Below, one piece after another: positions 40,301 through 52,445 of a stretch of DNA of 64,000 nucleotides. The stretch's first letter is position 1, and each line of letters opens with the position of its first letter. This DNA comes from Wuchereria bancrofti (Eukaryota; Nematoda; Chromadorea; Rhabditida; Onchocercidae). The notes beneath the pieces are model-generated. The model saw only the letters and a program-made list of their open reading frames with translations, was not told where the DNA came from and searched no databases. The DNA is taken from NCBI GenBank assembly GCA_005281725.1, contig SSBO01000014.1, forward strand, positions 418,789 to 482,788, in the 5' to 3' direction. Made by a program: the position numbers and the translations under genes.

Positions 40301-41383
40301 ACATCGGTAAATATTATTACAATAATTGATAGATTTCATTCCTGAAAGCTAATAATGAATTATCATGATATAAGGAAAATCTATTGCTTGCAATAAAGAA
40401 TAGTAGCAGGAAATAAGAAAAAAAAAAATAATATTTTATTAAGGCTTCAGTAGATCTTTTTTGAAGATTATTTTTGAAAATTTAACTTTCTGAAATTCAA
40501 GATTCTTGACGTTCAAGAAGCCTCTGTGGATCATGCTAATGGAATATTGTTGAAAAATAAAACTGAATCAACTATTACACCAAATTGCAAAGAACCGTCT
40601 TCATCAGTCTTGATACAATCACATCCTGATCAATCCTCATTGGTTGTTATTGATATGGATAATGCGGGCAATAATCCTGGTGAATCCTTACCTGCCGAAG
40701 ATGTTAAACCTTATACAGCAAAAGTACTTCATGATTATGTTGCTCAGGATGATGATGAATTATCTCTTAAGAAAGGTATTTCAAAATTTTACATCAATTA
40801 ATAGTGAATTAATAGGAATGAAATGATTTCCTTTTTGCTATATTTTCTTATTTTCATATGCATTCTGAATCATTTTTTTTTTTTTTCGAAAAAATCAGTT
40901 TTTTTCTTATTTATTCCTTTTTTCTTCTTTTATTGGTTTTTTGGTTTTTAGTTATATTGGATTTTTAGCCATCCGAACATTAGTGTTAAATTAGTGTTAA
41001 TCATCGCTAGTTTTTATGTTATTTTTTTTTTCATCCATTTCTCTCTCACTCTCTCTCCCTGTTTCCCTCTCTCCCCTCTCCTTTATTCTTCCTGCTTGTC
41101 CTCTTTTTTTTTGATAAGCAACAAAATATTTTTAATATCATTTATCTAAATAGTGCATTCATTATCATGTTATGTTTTCCAATTAATTAATATTTTTTTT
41201 TATTTAATAATTATTGTTAATTGCTTACTTAAAAGAAGAATTTACATGACATTTAAGCTTTAATTGATAATTTTAGGTGAAAAAATTACAGTGCTTAGTG
41301 GTCCGGATCATTTGAACTGGAGTTTGGGAATGAAGGATGAACGAACCGGTTTCTTTCCAGCTTCATTCGTGCAAAAACTATAG
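37320..41383 (+). CDS. sdpn-1: Syndapin/PACSIN F-BAR and SH3 protein
   Basis: Membrane-bending adaptor that links endocytic and recycling membranes to dynamin and actin regulators. Exons 37320-37424, 38125-38304, 38807-39001, 39176-39343, 39499-39602, 39884-40010, 40124-40306, 40502-40775 and 41277-41383 keep phase and give 480 aa, close to vertebrate PACSINs. The F-BAR domain spans about 1-290: FYDIGGYRENVRRYKDG at the start, then KCLQIYYDKWSDHV, VEKAKKAYHAA, DDLENWCKKYGPE and WPTFEPF in family order. The linker (about 294-420) is Ser/Asn-rich and shows no NPF motif for EHD binding. The SH3 domain is about 425-480, with VLHDYVAQDDDELSLKKGE and GFFPASFVQKL. The ATG lies two bases after a poly-T AAAG acceptor, suggesting a spliced-leader site or a leader exon. 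The symbol follows the C. elegans orthologue. The start of exon 8 at 40502 uses the weak acceptor TTCAAG and is the least certain junction. Confidence 0.95.
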
Positions 41384-41809
41384 TGTTGTACAGGGGACAA
41401 ACGTTTTATCTTTCATTGCTATTTTGAGGTAATTAATGGATAATAGTGGTTGTGATTTTTGAACTTTATTATAATTTTTAAATTCTGATTCCTTTTTTTT
41501 TTTTTTTTTTCTTCATGACATGTTATAATATTGACACTTATGTGTGTGTAAGAAAGAAAGAAATAATAGCATTGATATGTTTTTTTTTTTTTGTTTAATT
41601 TGTTTTGAATATCTATTTAATAATAGATAAGTATTTATTTTCATAGCTGTTAACTTATGTTATTATGTTTTATGATTGATTTGTTCTACCCCGATTATTC
41701 ATTTTATTTTTATTTCTTTTCTTTTTTTTATATATATACCTAAAAATGTTCTTGTTAATTTTTAATATCAACATTCCATTATTGTTCCAGTTTATTAATT
41801 ATTAAGGTA

Positions 41810-41983
41810 ATGAAATTTCGAAATTCACTTTCAAGAAAATCACCATTTGGTCCTGAAGTATCTATTTGGAAATGCACAACTAGTGTGATTCTTGTGATCA
41901 TATATCGTATTTACTATGATTCTAATTCGCTCAAAACGATATTTGTAATGAAATTCATCAGGCTTAAAATTTCAATCACATAA
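41810..41983 (+). CDS. Possible small ORF of 57 aa behind syndapin
   Basis: ATG to TAA of 58 codons, 20 bases after an acceptor-like ATTGTTCCAG (ends 41790) and followed by AATAAA at 41992. The product starts MKFRNSLSRKSPFGPEV and has a hydrophobic middle (SVILVIIYRIYY). It could be a tiny downstream gene. It could equally be chance within the syndapin 3' UTR, since a donor GTAATT at 41429 would splice to the same acceptor. ORFs of this length are expected by chance in such DNA, so support is weak. Confidence 0.2.
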   Translation: MKFRNSLSRKSPFGPEVSIWKCTTSVILVIIYRIYYDSNSLKTIFVMKFIRLKISIT

Positions 41984-41991
41984 TTCAGTGC

Positions 41992-41997
41992 AATAAA
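41992..41997 (+). promoter_or_regulatory. Candidate poly(A) signal downstream of syndapin
   Basis: AATAAA about 600 bases after the syndapin stop and 9 bases after the small ORF. It could serve a long or spliced syndapin 3' UTR. Confidence 0.35.
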
Positions 41998-43223
41998 ATT
42001 TTTGCATGCTAGCTATTGTAGTTCTCTTTATGCAGCATTATCATAAATTTCGCACCATTTAATTCAACATTTCATTTCCTGAAATTGGTTTCTCCATTTA
42101 AGCTGACTAATTCACTTTTTATTTACGAAATGACACACATAGTATGATGATAACTTATATGAACTTAAATCTTCAAAACGATAAATTATGCCTTATCAGA
42201 TTGAAATAGAGTTAATTTTTTGTAATCTATTGTAATTTAGGTGATAATTTATTAGCAACAAAAGAAAAATCATTATTATTATATCCAGCATAAGTAATGA
42301 TAATCATCATATAAGTGAAAAAATCATGATTATTTCTGGCGTAAATAATGGTAATCATGGTATAAGTGAAAAATGATTCATACTATATTATACCTTCCTC
42401 TAGTCATCGTAATTATTTTTTATTCATAATTAAGTTAAGTAGTTTTTGTATGAAATTAGCTACAATAACAATTGAATGTTAGTTTTCTCAATAATATTGT
42501 TACATGCAATTTTTTATTTGTTTCTAAATGGGCAATACACTAATGCTCCAATTAATTTGCCTTATATTTCAACAAATATTCCATCTCTTTTTTTTTTTCT
42601 TTTATTTTTAGAAAAAAGTACATTTCATTTTTCTTTTTATAACATTAATTTTAATTGGTTGTTAATATTCAAATTTTACTTGTATTGTAGTTTTCATATA
42701 TCTAAGAGAATATTGTCTAACAGATAAAATTCCTAATTGTTGAATCGATTTTTCGTGAAATATACAAAAATTGTTAAATAATTGAAAGTAATGATATATG
42801 TATGATTCATCGATAATGCTGCATTTGATATCCACAACAAATCTCATTTTTGATGATATATGAAGAAGAAGAAGAAGAAGATATCAATTATTTTCAATGA
42901 ATTTGTTAATGGAAAATTATTGATGCATTTTTCTTCCATTTTCCCTTCTCCCAAATAAAGTAAAACTTTAGCTTTTAATGAATATTTTTAAAAGAAAAGT
43001 CTAAATTGTGTTGTTCCTTGCTGATTATTTTTTAATGATATTTATTACTTATTTAAATATATGAAAGTTTAACTAAATTTTTCTTTTTTTTTTTTTTAGT
43101 TTAATTAATTACTCAGGAAATTTTTTTCCGTTATTTGAATAGAAATCTTTGGATTCTTATTATTTTTCTTTGTTGATTATTTTGGATGAGAAAATTCCTA
43201 AATATTTGGATATTTTTCACATT

Positions 43224-43288
43224 ACTAATTAATAATTTAAACGATATTATTGATTTTACTAATTAATAATTTAAACGATATTATTGAT
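43224..43288. repeat. Tandem pair of a 34-bp unit
   Basis: 43224-43257 and 43258-43288 repeat ACTAATTAATAATTTAAACG and the following bases without mismatch; the second copy lacks the last three. Confidence 0.9.
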
Positions 43289-44320
43289 AATTTGGTCCTT
43301 TAAAAAGAGAAAAAAATATTTGTAAAATATATTGATTCATCGAAAATAAGCACTACAAGTTATAAATTAAGCTATAAATGTTATAATTTAAAACGAATAC
43401 TATAACTGATGAAATGAAATCAAATAAAATACATGGAATTTTTAAATTAACCTATTAATAAGTGTGAAATATCATTTATTTGTTATTATTTTAATATTAC
43501 TTAAATTTCATAACAAAATTTATCAATCATCACTATTGATTGATTATATGAATAAATGATAGTGTAAAAGTAATGTATAATTAATGCGAAGAATGCTAAC
43601 AATTATAAACATATATGTTTATACTAATGCTAATCCATTTGCTAGCTTCGTTGCATTCTCATTTTCCTCTTCCTACCATTAATTAATTATCCTTTTCTCT
43701 TTGTATTTCTTATAAAATTTCAACTTTTTTTTCATTTACATTTATAATTTATTTGTTAATCATTTATCATTTAAAAATTACTCAATGTTGAAGTTCTTTT
43801 TTTTTTTCTTTCTTCTTTTGTTTAAGACTTTTTTTTGATAAAATTTATAATATAACTAGGAAAGAGAAATAAGCGTGAATGAAATTTTTCTTTTTTACCC
43901 TTTAAATGTATAAAATAATGTATCAGTGCGTCATTTAATTTCTTTTTTTGATAATATATATGATAAATGATAGTGATAATGATAATGAGTAGTGATTAAA
44001 TGATGATTAATAAATGTAACAGAGAATAGTAAAAAGTTAGGATGAATTGATTTGATTTTATCATGAAGAGATGATGTATTTCAAGGCTAGAAAGAGGTAT
44101 GTTGTTTTAGTTCTTTATTTCATTTAGATAGCAGAAGAACAGAAATGTTAGCTAAATGGGTGGCACCTGTTTTCTAAATTGCTTTTTTTTTTCTGTTTTC
44201 TTTTTCATTGAAGAAAAAAAAAAAGAAAAAAAATATAACATACATACATATTTCTTCAATGATTTCCTCATCCTTTCTTTTTCATCTTTTTTTTTTTCAA
44301 ATTTCGTTGCTTCGTTTCAT

Positions 44321-45055
44321 TTCTCACCTATACATTCCATTTATCCATTTTTATTTACAAAAATTTATCTGTGAAAAAAAAAAAAAAAAAAGGAAATGTA
44401 TGTATAAATCAATGGTGCATTCTTTATTATCTTATTTTTCAACTGAAATTGATTTTTAAATTTCTCACTTTTGTTATTTTTTTTTTTTATCAATTCTGCT
44501 TTTTTTTTAAAAAAAAATTTCTCACCTATGCAATCCATTTACCCATTTTTATTTACAAATATCTATTTGTGTATAAAAAAAAAAAAAAGGAAATATGTGT
44601 AAAAGAAACATATTATTATTTGCTTCGTAATTTTTAATTATTATGTATCCTATTTAATGTTTGCTGTGAAATCATCAATGGTTATTATTAATTTTAAATG
44701 ATATATAGATCAGAACGATTAATGTTCTATTTGATTTTACAAAAGAAAGAACTATGTAAAAGAATGATAATAATATAAAATTAAAATACTTTTTTCTTTA
44801 TTTTTATTTTAAATTCAAAATTTTAATAAATTAACATTGTAAATTTGTTTGGAATATTTGATTACATATATGTATATTAGTTAAATTAATTTATAACAAA
44901 TATATTGTCACTTTGTATTTCTCTTTTTTTTCTTTGTGCTTTTTATATTATAAAAAATTGTTGACAAATTATATATTTTAATAAATAAATAAATAATTTG
45001 CTTCATAATTTTTAGTTATTAGATATCCTATTTAATGTTTGCTGCGAAATCAAAA
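44321..45055. repeat. Two diverged duplicated blocks
   Basis: The block at about 44321-44405 (TTTCTCACCTATACATTCCA, then a poly-A and GGAAATGT) recurs with changes at about 44518-44600. A second block at about 44618-44675 (TTTGCTTCGTAATTTTTA to TTTGCTGTGAAATCA) recurs at about 44996-45055. Unlike the copies next to the gaps, these have mutations and look like genuine old duplications. Confidence 0.75.
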
Positions 45056-48000
45056 ATCAGCACAAAATTATCACGTGTAAATTGTATATGAAACATGGAT
45101 TATATAGCAAAAAAAAAAAAAAAAAAATACATTCATAACTTTCCTAAATTTGCATTTTCCATTGTAAATTTAATTATTAAACTTATTTCATCTAGCTGAT
45201 TTTCAAATTACCAAATTTGAAAAGGATTATTTGCATTAGTGATAACAATAATGTCGTTGTTTGCCAACATTTTCACTTTTTAAAAAAAAAAAAATTTGTT
45301 TTTTTTTTCTTTTTTTACCTATCGCCATTATAACTTTTTTTCAATTATTAATGAGCGAAGAATATAGTACAAAAGTAAGTAAGAGCTTCAATAAAAGTGT
45401 ACTTCCATTAATTTACTTCTATTTTTTCCTTTTTTTTTTTTGTTTTTTAAAATTTAAGGATTACATTTGTCGCAAAAAGAAAAAATAGTATTGATTTTGT
45501 TTATTGAAATTTCACAGAGTCACCAGATATATTTGCTAGTTAAATTTCATTTAAATTACTTTCTGACAATTTACATTTTCATTATGTGTTGATTGATAAT
45601 AAAAATGTTCCAGACGGTCTTTTCTACTGTCTCCCTCTCCCTCTCTCTCTCTCTCTCTTCTATTTTATAAATTTTTCTTGTTTGTAATAATATCAAATTT
45701 GATTTCTTTTGATTTCATTTCAATCTTCAGTCAATTTTGCTTTCAGTCAATTGTATTTTTTAATAAAGTGATGGTTTTACTTTTCAAATTCAAATGTCTC
45801 TAGTTTTTCTTTCTTTTTTTTTTTTTTGATTATATTTTCAAATTCAAATACTTTTACTTCCACTATCTGAAGATGTTATTTCTTTATTGCAATAAAAATT
45901 ACTTCCCATTTTCTTTTCCTTTCTTTTTTTTTTTCTTTTCTTGAAACTACTTTTGTTAATTTTGGCTAATTGTTGAAGTATGATGTCTTCCTTTGAAAAC
46001 ATGAAATGAAAATGAACAGTTTAAAAAAAGGAAAAGTGTTCCTTTTCATAAATCAAAATAGAATTTTCTATTTGTATTTTATAATGCAAACTGAATTTAG
46101 CAAATCTTTGCTCATATATAAATGAAAGAAAGAAAAAAAAAAAAAGAAAATTTTTTTCCAAGAATGTTGTGTTAGGGTCAAAAGGGTAAATAATCATTAT
46201 TACTTTTATTATTAGCATTATATTATTGATTCTATTATCATCATCATGAATTATCTATTTTTACAGGCATACTTTAATTACTCGGCTACATTAAGCCATT
46301 TGACACTTTAAAAAAAATTTTTAAAATCTTCATTTAACATTTAAAAAGTAGTTGAAGTAAGCATAGATTACAAGAAATATTATCCATATTAATTTTAACA
46401 GTGAAATTATACGTATTATTCTGAGAAATATCGATAGACTAGAAATTTAATTATTAATATTATTTCTTTTTCATTATTATTATTATTATCGTTTATTGTT
46501 ACTAATTATCACTATTATTATTAATCATTATTATTGTATCACTATTAATTATTACCAATTATCATTAATACTGTCATCTGCAATGATTTCTCGATCCTAT
46601 ATTATTGATGACAATTTTGTTTGTACCGTTTTCTTCTGCCACATGGTTATGGCATATTTGCGTCTCATTATGCAATAAAATTTTGATTTAAAAAGTTTTG
46701 TTCTTGAAATAAAACTTTCATTTTATACGATTGAAATCGAAAAATGGGTCTTTCATTTTTCCGACGAAGTTTGTTTGATGTAAATTCCTGAATGCCTTTT
46801 TTTTTTTTTTTCCTCTTCCTTTTTGTCTGTTATCCAATGAAAATTTTAAGCTTGCGATAACGATGCATTTGTCATTCTCTTTCTTTGTGTATTCACACAT
46901 TTTAAAATGATTTAGTTTTTTTTTTTTTTTTTTCTTAACTTTTTTCTTTCAAATTTCAATTTCCAAATGAATTTTCTTTTTTCTTTCAAAATTCTTTTAC
47001 GTTAGTATTCTTCAAATTTCACTTCATGAAATTTTAGTCTAAAAAAAGAAAAGAAAATTTCTTATGTAAAAATGTTTCTTTCACATCACTAAAAATGGAA
47101 ATCATCGCTCCTATTTTCTTTGACAAAGAAAAAAAAAAAAGAATGTTTGTTTAAATATACTTAAAAAGTGTATAATTACTTAAAATTTCTTAATTAATAT
47201 TAATTGCTAATTATGAATTGTTCTTTTTTCAATTTTTTTTTTTGAAATAAAAAGAAATAATCATTTCCACTGAAAAAAGACTATCCAAAATTACTACAAT
47301 TGGAAATATTATTATAAGTATTATACGATTGTCAAATCATGAATGTTTTAAAGAAATGATCAATTAAGCTTGCTAGTTAGCAATCATAAATTTGTAACAA
47401 AATAACTAGGCTTAAAATTTATTGAATAACATAGATTAGTTTGAACTTTGATTTATTTCTTAAAGCACTACAAATTTTTATTTAAAAAGAAAATAGAACA
47501 TTAATAAACTATTGCTTCTTTCGGTGATCATATCTTCGTCCTTCTCTCTTTTTTTTTTTTTTCTGCTTTTTAATGCATTGTCAATCAAATTTTGAATGAT
47601 GTATTCAAGCGAGAAGAGAAAGAAATAGTTTAATCAATATTTTTTAGCTTAGCTTTTATAGACTAATCTATATTTTCAATTTATTAATATGCTAAGTTAT
47701 TATTAGTGTTAAGTTGTTATTCAATCATTTCCATTGTTGATAAGAAAAAAGAAGACGAAGTAATTCATTAGGATCTTATCAAAAATAAATGATCGTAAAT
47801 ATATGAATATCAAATTACAGTAAAGATAAAAAAAATTCGTGAACATACATTTTGTTAGATGCAAGAGACTTTAGTGTGACATATACTATCGTATTCTTAT
47901 CACTATGTTATGATATTTTATCATTACTTCATTTTCTCATAAAGTTTGTTTTTTTTTTTTTCTTTTTTTTTTATTTCTGATTGATTCGTTTCATTAGTGT

Positions 48001-48792
48001 TTGTCAGAAGGATAAGTATATATGTTGAAAAATATGCAATTGGACATTTCTTTTTATATTCAACAATTTTGCATTTTAGATTAAGTCTTATTTTTCGAAA
48101 AAAAAAAAAAAAGAGAAAGAAAGAGCAAAAATAGGAACAAACTTGTCATTAATAACAACATTGCCTATCATTATTATTACTTTATTATTTATTTATTATT
48201 AACATTGTTATTATTTATTATTATTAATATTGGAATATTAAAATTTTGAACTTTTTATTATTTTATCATTTTCATAGTTTTCACTAAATTATCATAGTTT
48301 ATAAAGTTGTATATAAAAACGTAAACATATGATATAACTAAAAAAAAGATAAAGTAAACTAATAATTTCTAGATCTCATTTCTTGCTAAATAGAACTTTA
48401 AAACAACAAATTAAATTTCTATTTTTTAACAAGCAAAAAATAAGTAAATAAAACGAAGAAAACATTGAATAATTGTTATCACTTACTATCTAAATTTTGA
48501 ACCTTATCATATATTACAATGAAAAATCATTTAAAAAAAAAGAACGAGCAAAAAATTTAAATAATATTTCAATAATAGCAAAATAAATATAAATTAATAA
48601 TTTGTCAAATATTATTTCATTAACCATGAAAATACAATTACTAAATCAATGTGACAAAAATTGATAAATTTTAAGAAATTGTTTATGTTATTATATTGTT
48701 TAATTTAAAAAAAGAAATTTCTTAATTGCATTATTTGTAAATTTTGCAAAATGCAATTATACAAAAACATTTTTTGCTTTTTGCATTTATAG

Positions 48793-49278
48793 AAAGGCAT
48801 GGAAGAAAGAGGAAAAATCGATTAAAGTGAAATTGGAAAATGTTAGACACAAAAAGACTATCTCGTATGACGTTGTTCATTTTCAAAAATGTAAACAATG
48901 AAAAATCTTAAAAGTAAGCTTTTGTTCAAATGGTTAAACATTTTTGCTTACATTTTAAAATAATGGAAAAGTTTTTTCTCTCTTACTTTCCATATTAATA
49001 GATAATTAATATTAAAAAAAAAAAAATTTTTTTTTCTCCAAAATTTTTTTAACAAACAATATCAAAAGTATTTTCTTTCTGTTTCGTTTTTGTTTGTTTG
49101 TTTTCCTTTTTTTTTTTCCTTTGTTTTGTTTTTTGCTTCTTTTTTTTTTTTTGCTGCGTGTTTAAATATATTCAAAACTGTTTGATCGAAACTTGTTGAC
49201 TTTTTTCATGTTTGAACAGATGCCAAAAAAGGACAAATTGAATTGTATGTTCGTAATTCCATTATTTTTGCATTTTGA
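48793..49278 (+). CDS. Candidate 3'-terminal exon pair of an unknown gene
   Basis: A segment at 48793-48890 follows a TTTATAG acceptor and reads xKAWKKEEKSIKVKL to YDVVHFQK before a GTAAAC donor. A second segment at 49220-49278 follows TTGAACAG, joins in phase (codon TAT) and reads AKKGQIELYVRNS to a TGA. The composition is protein-like and unlike the surrounding Phe/Lys translations. No upstream exon with the required phase was found and I recognise no family, so this may be chance. Confidence 0.2.
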
Positions 49279-50978
49279 CGACGATTTCTTTATTGCCTTT
49301 CTCTCTTTCTTTTTTTTTTTCCTTTTTTTTTCTCTCTTAAATCACTAGTTTTATTACTCTTTTTTTTTTTTATTTTTTCGTTTTCTCTTTGTTACACATT
49401 TTTTTTTTTTTTTTTCTGAAAATAAATTTAGGCTTTTTCTTTCTAAGCTTTTTGCTTTTTTTTAGGCAAAACAGAACTTTTTGCTTTTCTTTTCCTGATA
49501 ATTTAACTAATAGTTGATAGTAGGATAATAATATTAGGCAAAATATAGTTTTTTAATATTTTGATAATCAAAAATTTTTGCTCTTTATTTTTATCTTTTA
49601 TCATTCTATACATTTCCACATATGAATCATATATTTCCGGAATACTTCATCCACAATTTCCAATTTATATTACACATTTTGAAAAATACATATTTTGAAA
49701 AAAAAAATGTTACGTATTTACATTACGTACATACATTTTAAAAAATTCATTTCAGTTTAATCATTACTAATATCGAAGTTATTTTAATTTAATATTTATA
49801 TCAAATAATAATTTCTAATTTTTTTTTCTTTTTTTTTTTTTAAATTTTACCCTCAAAAAATTACATTAAATGAATGAATAAACAAACAATTGTATAATAT
49901 TCGTTGCAATTCTCAATAATCGATATTAGAACATTTGGAAAGTTAAAAATTTTTGCAAAAATGATAGTAGTATATATGTATATGTTTAGTTGACATATCT
50001 AATATTGATGACTTCTCCTTTTCTTCTTTCTTTTTTTCTTTCCCTCTCTCTCTCTCTCTCTCTCTCTCTCCCTGTCTCCTTTGGATTTAAAATAGATGAA
50101 TGAATGTTTTATGTACTTGCTTATATGATTAGAATAATTTTTTTTTTTTAATCAAAATTTGACAAAATTTTGTAATCATCATTAATAATTTTTGACATAC
50201 ATATATGTCAAAATTGAAACAAAAAAAAAAAGTGTTTCATATGATATTTTATCATTTTTATTAATTCAAATATTTATTATGCAAAATTTTATTTTATATT
50301 CCATCATAGATCTATTTTAATGTTTGCTAGAGATTTAGGATTATATAATCAAATAAAATCTAAATCATAAAGCTTTTGATTGTTAGAAGTTTTGATTAGG
50401 AGATGATGAAAGTTATATTTTCTCTCAAGAATAATAATAATTTTTGAATTATTGAATTTTTTTTTTTTTTTTTGCTTTGCCTGAATTATAAAATAATAGT
50501 TGAATTTAAAATGAAAAAAAAAAATTGATTTAATAATTTTTGTTGACATTTATTATTATCACAATTGTTTCAATTCTTACACTTGATTTTATAAATTTAT
50601 CTGCTAAAATTTATATGACTAATATAAAATGGAAAGATTATTGAATTTTTTTAGAAATCAATAGAACATATGCCTCTCTCCCCTTCTCATATTTATACTT
50701 TGCCTATTTCTCTCATATATATTAGTTTAATTTAGTGATATAAGAGCAAAATTCACTTTAAATCGAACAAATTTATTTATTTATTTTTTTTAAACTATTA
50801 AAAAATTTTAGTAAGCAGTTACGATTGGCCAATTTTTTCAAATAATAACAATAATAATTTGATAAAATATAGGTTAAAATTTTAAATATTATTATTTCCA
50901 TAGTTTTTGAATGATATTCATTAGTAAAAAAAAATTTTTTTTTTTTTCATTTATCATTTTTATTCTACCTTTCTATAG
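49278..50978. other. Intergenic T-rich DNA, including the source of the 21.08 kb copy
   Basis: No gene seen. The stretch 49361-49540 is the well-resolved version of the degraded sequence after the gap at 21073. A CT repeat lies at 50043-50072. Confidence 0.5.
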
Positions 50979-51155
50979 GCCGAATTAGCGCAACATCAAC
51001 TTAAATATTTCTCCACTCTCACTTCAATTATTTCCCCGTTTATTTCTACGTCATCTCTCACGTATCTTCTTTGCTATCCTTCCCATTTGTCCCAATTTCA
51101 TAATTTTATTTTGTCATCTGCCACTGTCACAGCATTACTTACTATGTGCGTTTGA
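50979..51155 (+). CDS. Candidate exon with 58 open codons
   Basis: Begins right after a good acceptor (TTTCTATAG) with AELAQHQLKYFSTLTSIISP and stays open to a TGA at 51153-51155. The local sequence is C-richer than its surroundings. No upstream coding exon in the right phase and no recognised family. A second short open stretch (EERLKMQLQKNQ) follows an acceptor at 51466 and a GTATGA donor ends it. Both are suggestive only. Confidence 0.2.
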   Translation, partial: AELAQHQLKYFSTLTSIISPFISTSSLTYLLCYPSHLSQFHNFILSSATVTALLTMCV

Positions 51156-52445
51156 ACTGTTCCATTGCATTCATCAATTTTCTTCTTTCTTTTTTTTCTT
51201 TTTTTTTTTTTTTGTGAAATGAAATTTCTATTTTCAATTGCTATATTTGTGTTCTTTATTTAAGACATTTTTTGCACCGAGAAATATCCAATTTAAATAT
51301 GTCAATTTGTATTAGTAAATTAGATGTGACAATTTGTTCGTCATCATTTTATACCTTGATAATTCGTAATCATTTTCATATGATACAACGATGAATTAAA
51401 ATTAAACATGTTTTGAATTTTAATTTTATTTATTATTGATTGCAGATTGTTGCATTTTCACATTTAGGAGGAACGTCTAAAAATGCAATTACAAAAAAAT
51501 CAAAGTATGATTTAAGTGTAATTTTAATTTTTACTTACTACTTCATAAATGTTTTTTTTTTTTTTTTGCATTTGCTTTAAATCATAGTAACGTCATTAAA
51601 AAAATATATATATATATTTATCTCAACGTTTAAGAGTGAAAAGAAAATTTCTCTAGACTTTTTTTTTTTCGAATCTTTAAAATGTTTGTAATGACATCAG
51701 GATATAGCATATTACACATTATTAATCATTTGTTGAACAATAAAAAAAAAAAAGATGATCTAAAGTAAAATTCAGTTTTTTGACGTCATACAAATAAAAC
51801 GAAACATTTAAATTTTGAAATTAGTTTGACCATAAATTAGAAAAATTAGTCAGTCTAAAATACCATCATTTATCAAATTTCATATGAAACACAATTACTA
51901 TGCCAATGATCTTTTTCAACAAATACCGTCCAATGTAATAATTTTGGTTTTATAATTTAAAAAAAAAAAAAAAAAGGCAAAGATGAAAAAACAAAAAATA
52001 TGAAAATTTTTTTTCACTTGTTCAACCCTTTTTTTTTCTAAATAATTCCAGCAATAATAATTAAAATAATAATAATAATAATATTAAAGTAAATAAATGA
52101 AGAGATATTTCAGGATTTCGTACTATGCAATGAATAATGTAATAGAAAGAGATGGTTAAAATTGAATTTAAAATAAAATTAATGCCAATGAAATAACGCA
52201 TGCACGAATAAACCTTTTCTAAGATATATGGCGACAATTATTCTACTTTATTAGCAAATAGACGAGATGACAATATGGTGACATCTTTCAATATTGTGCT
52301 CTATGCATCATATCACTCATTAGATATTCATAAATAATATTTTCTCTCCTATCGATTGTTTTACTGTTATATTACTTACTGTAAATTACTGTATTTCTTG
52401 TGAAAAAAAAGAAAAAATTCAATTAAATATTGGAAAAATTGAAGA
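51156..52445. other. Upstream region of the 5-phosphatase gene
   Basis: AT-rich, no supported exon apart from the weak candidate mentioned for 51467. It should hold the promoter of the 5-phosphatase; no element recognised. Confidence 0.4.

Larger units (their letters stand above)
42000..48792. other. Gene-poor AT-rich intergenic DNA
   Basis: No exon supported on either strand. Contains a GAA run at about 42863-42881, two short diverged duplications near 44.3-45.0 kb, a 34-bp tandem pair at 43224, CT tracts and numerous A and T runs. Open frames encode Phe, Lys, Asn and Ile runs. Confidence 0.5.

Noticed and set aside
46580..46680. Possible short terminal exon before an AATAAA
   Set aside because: Frame is short, begins within ATT simple sequence and has no upstream exon.
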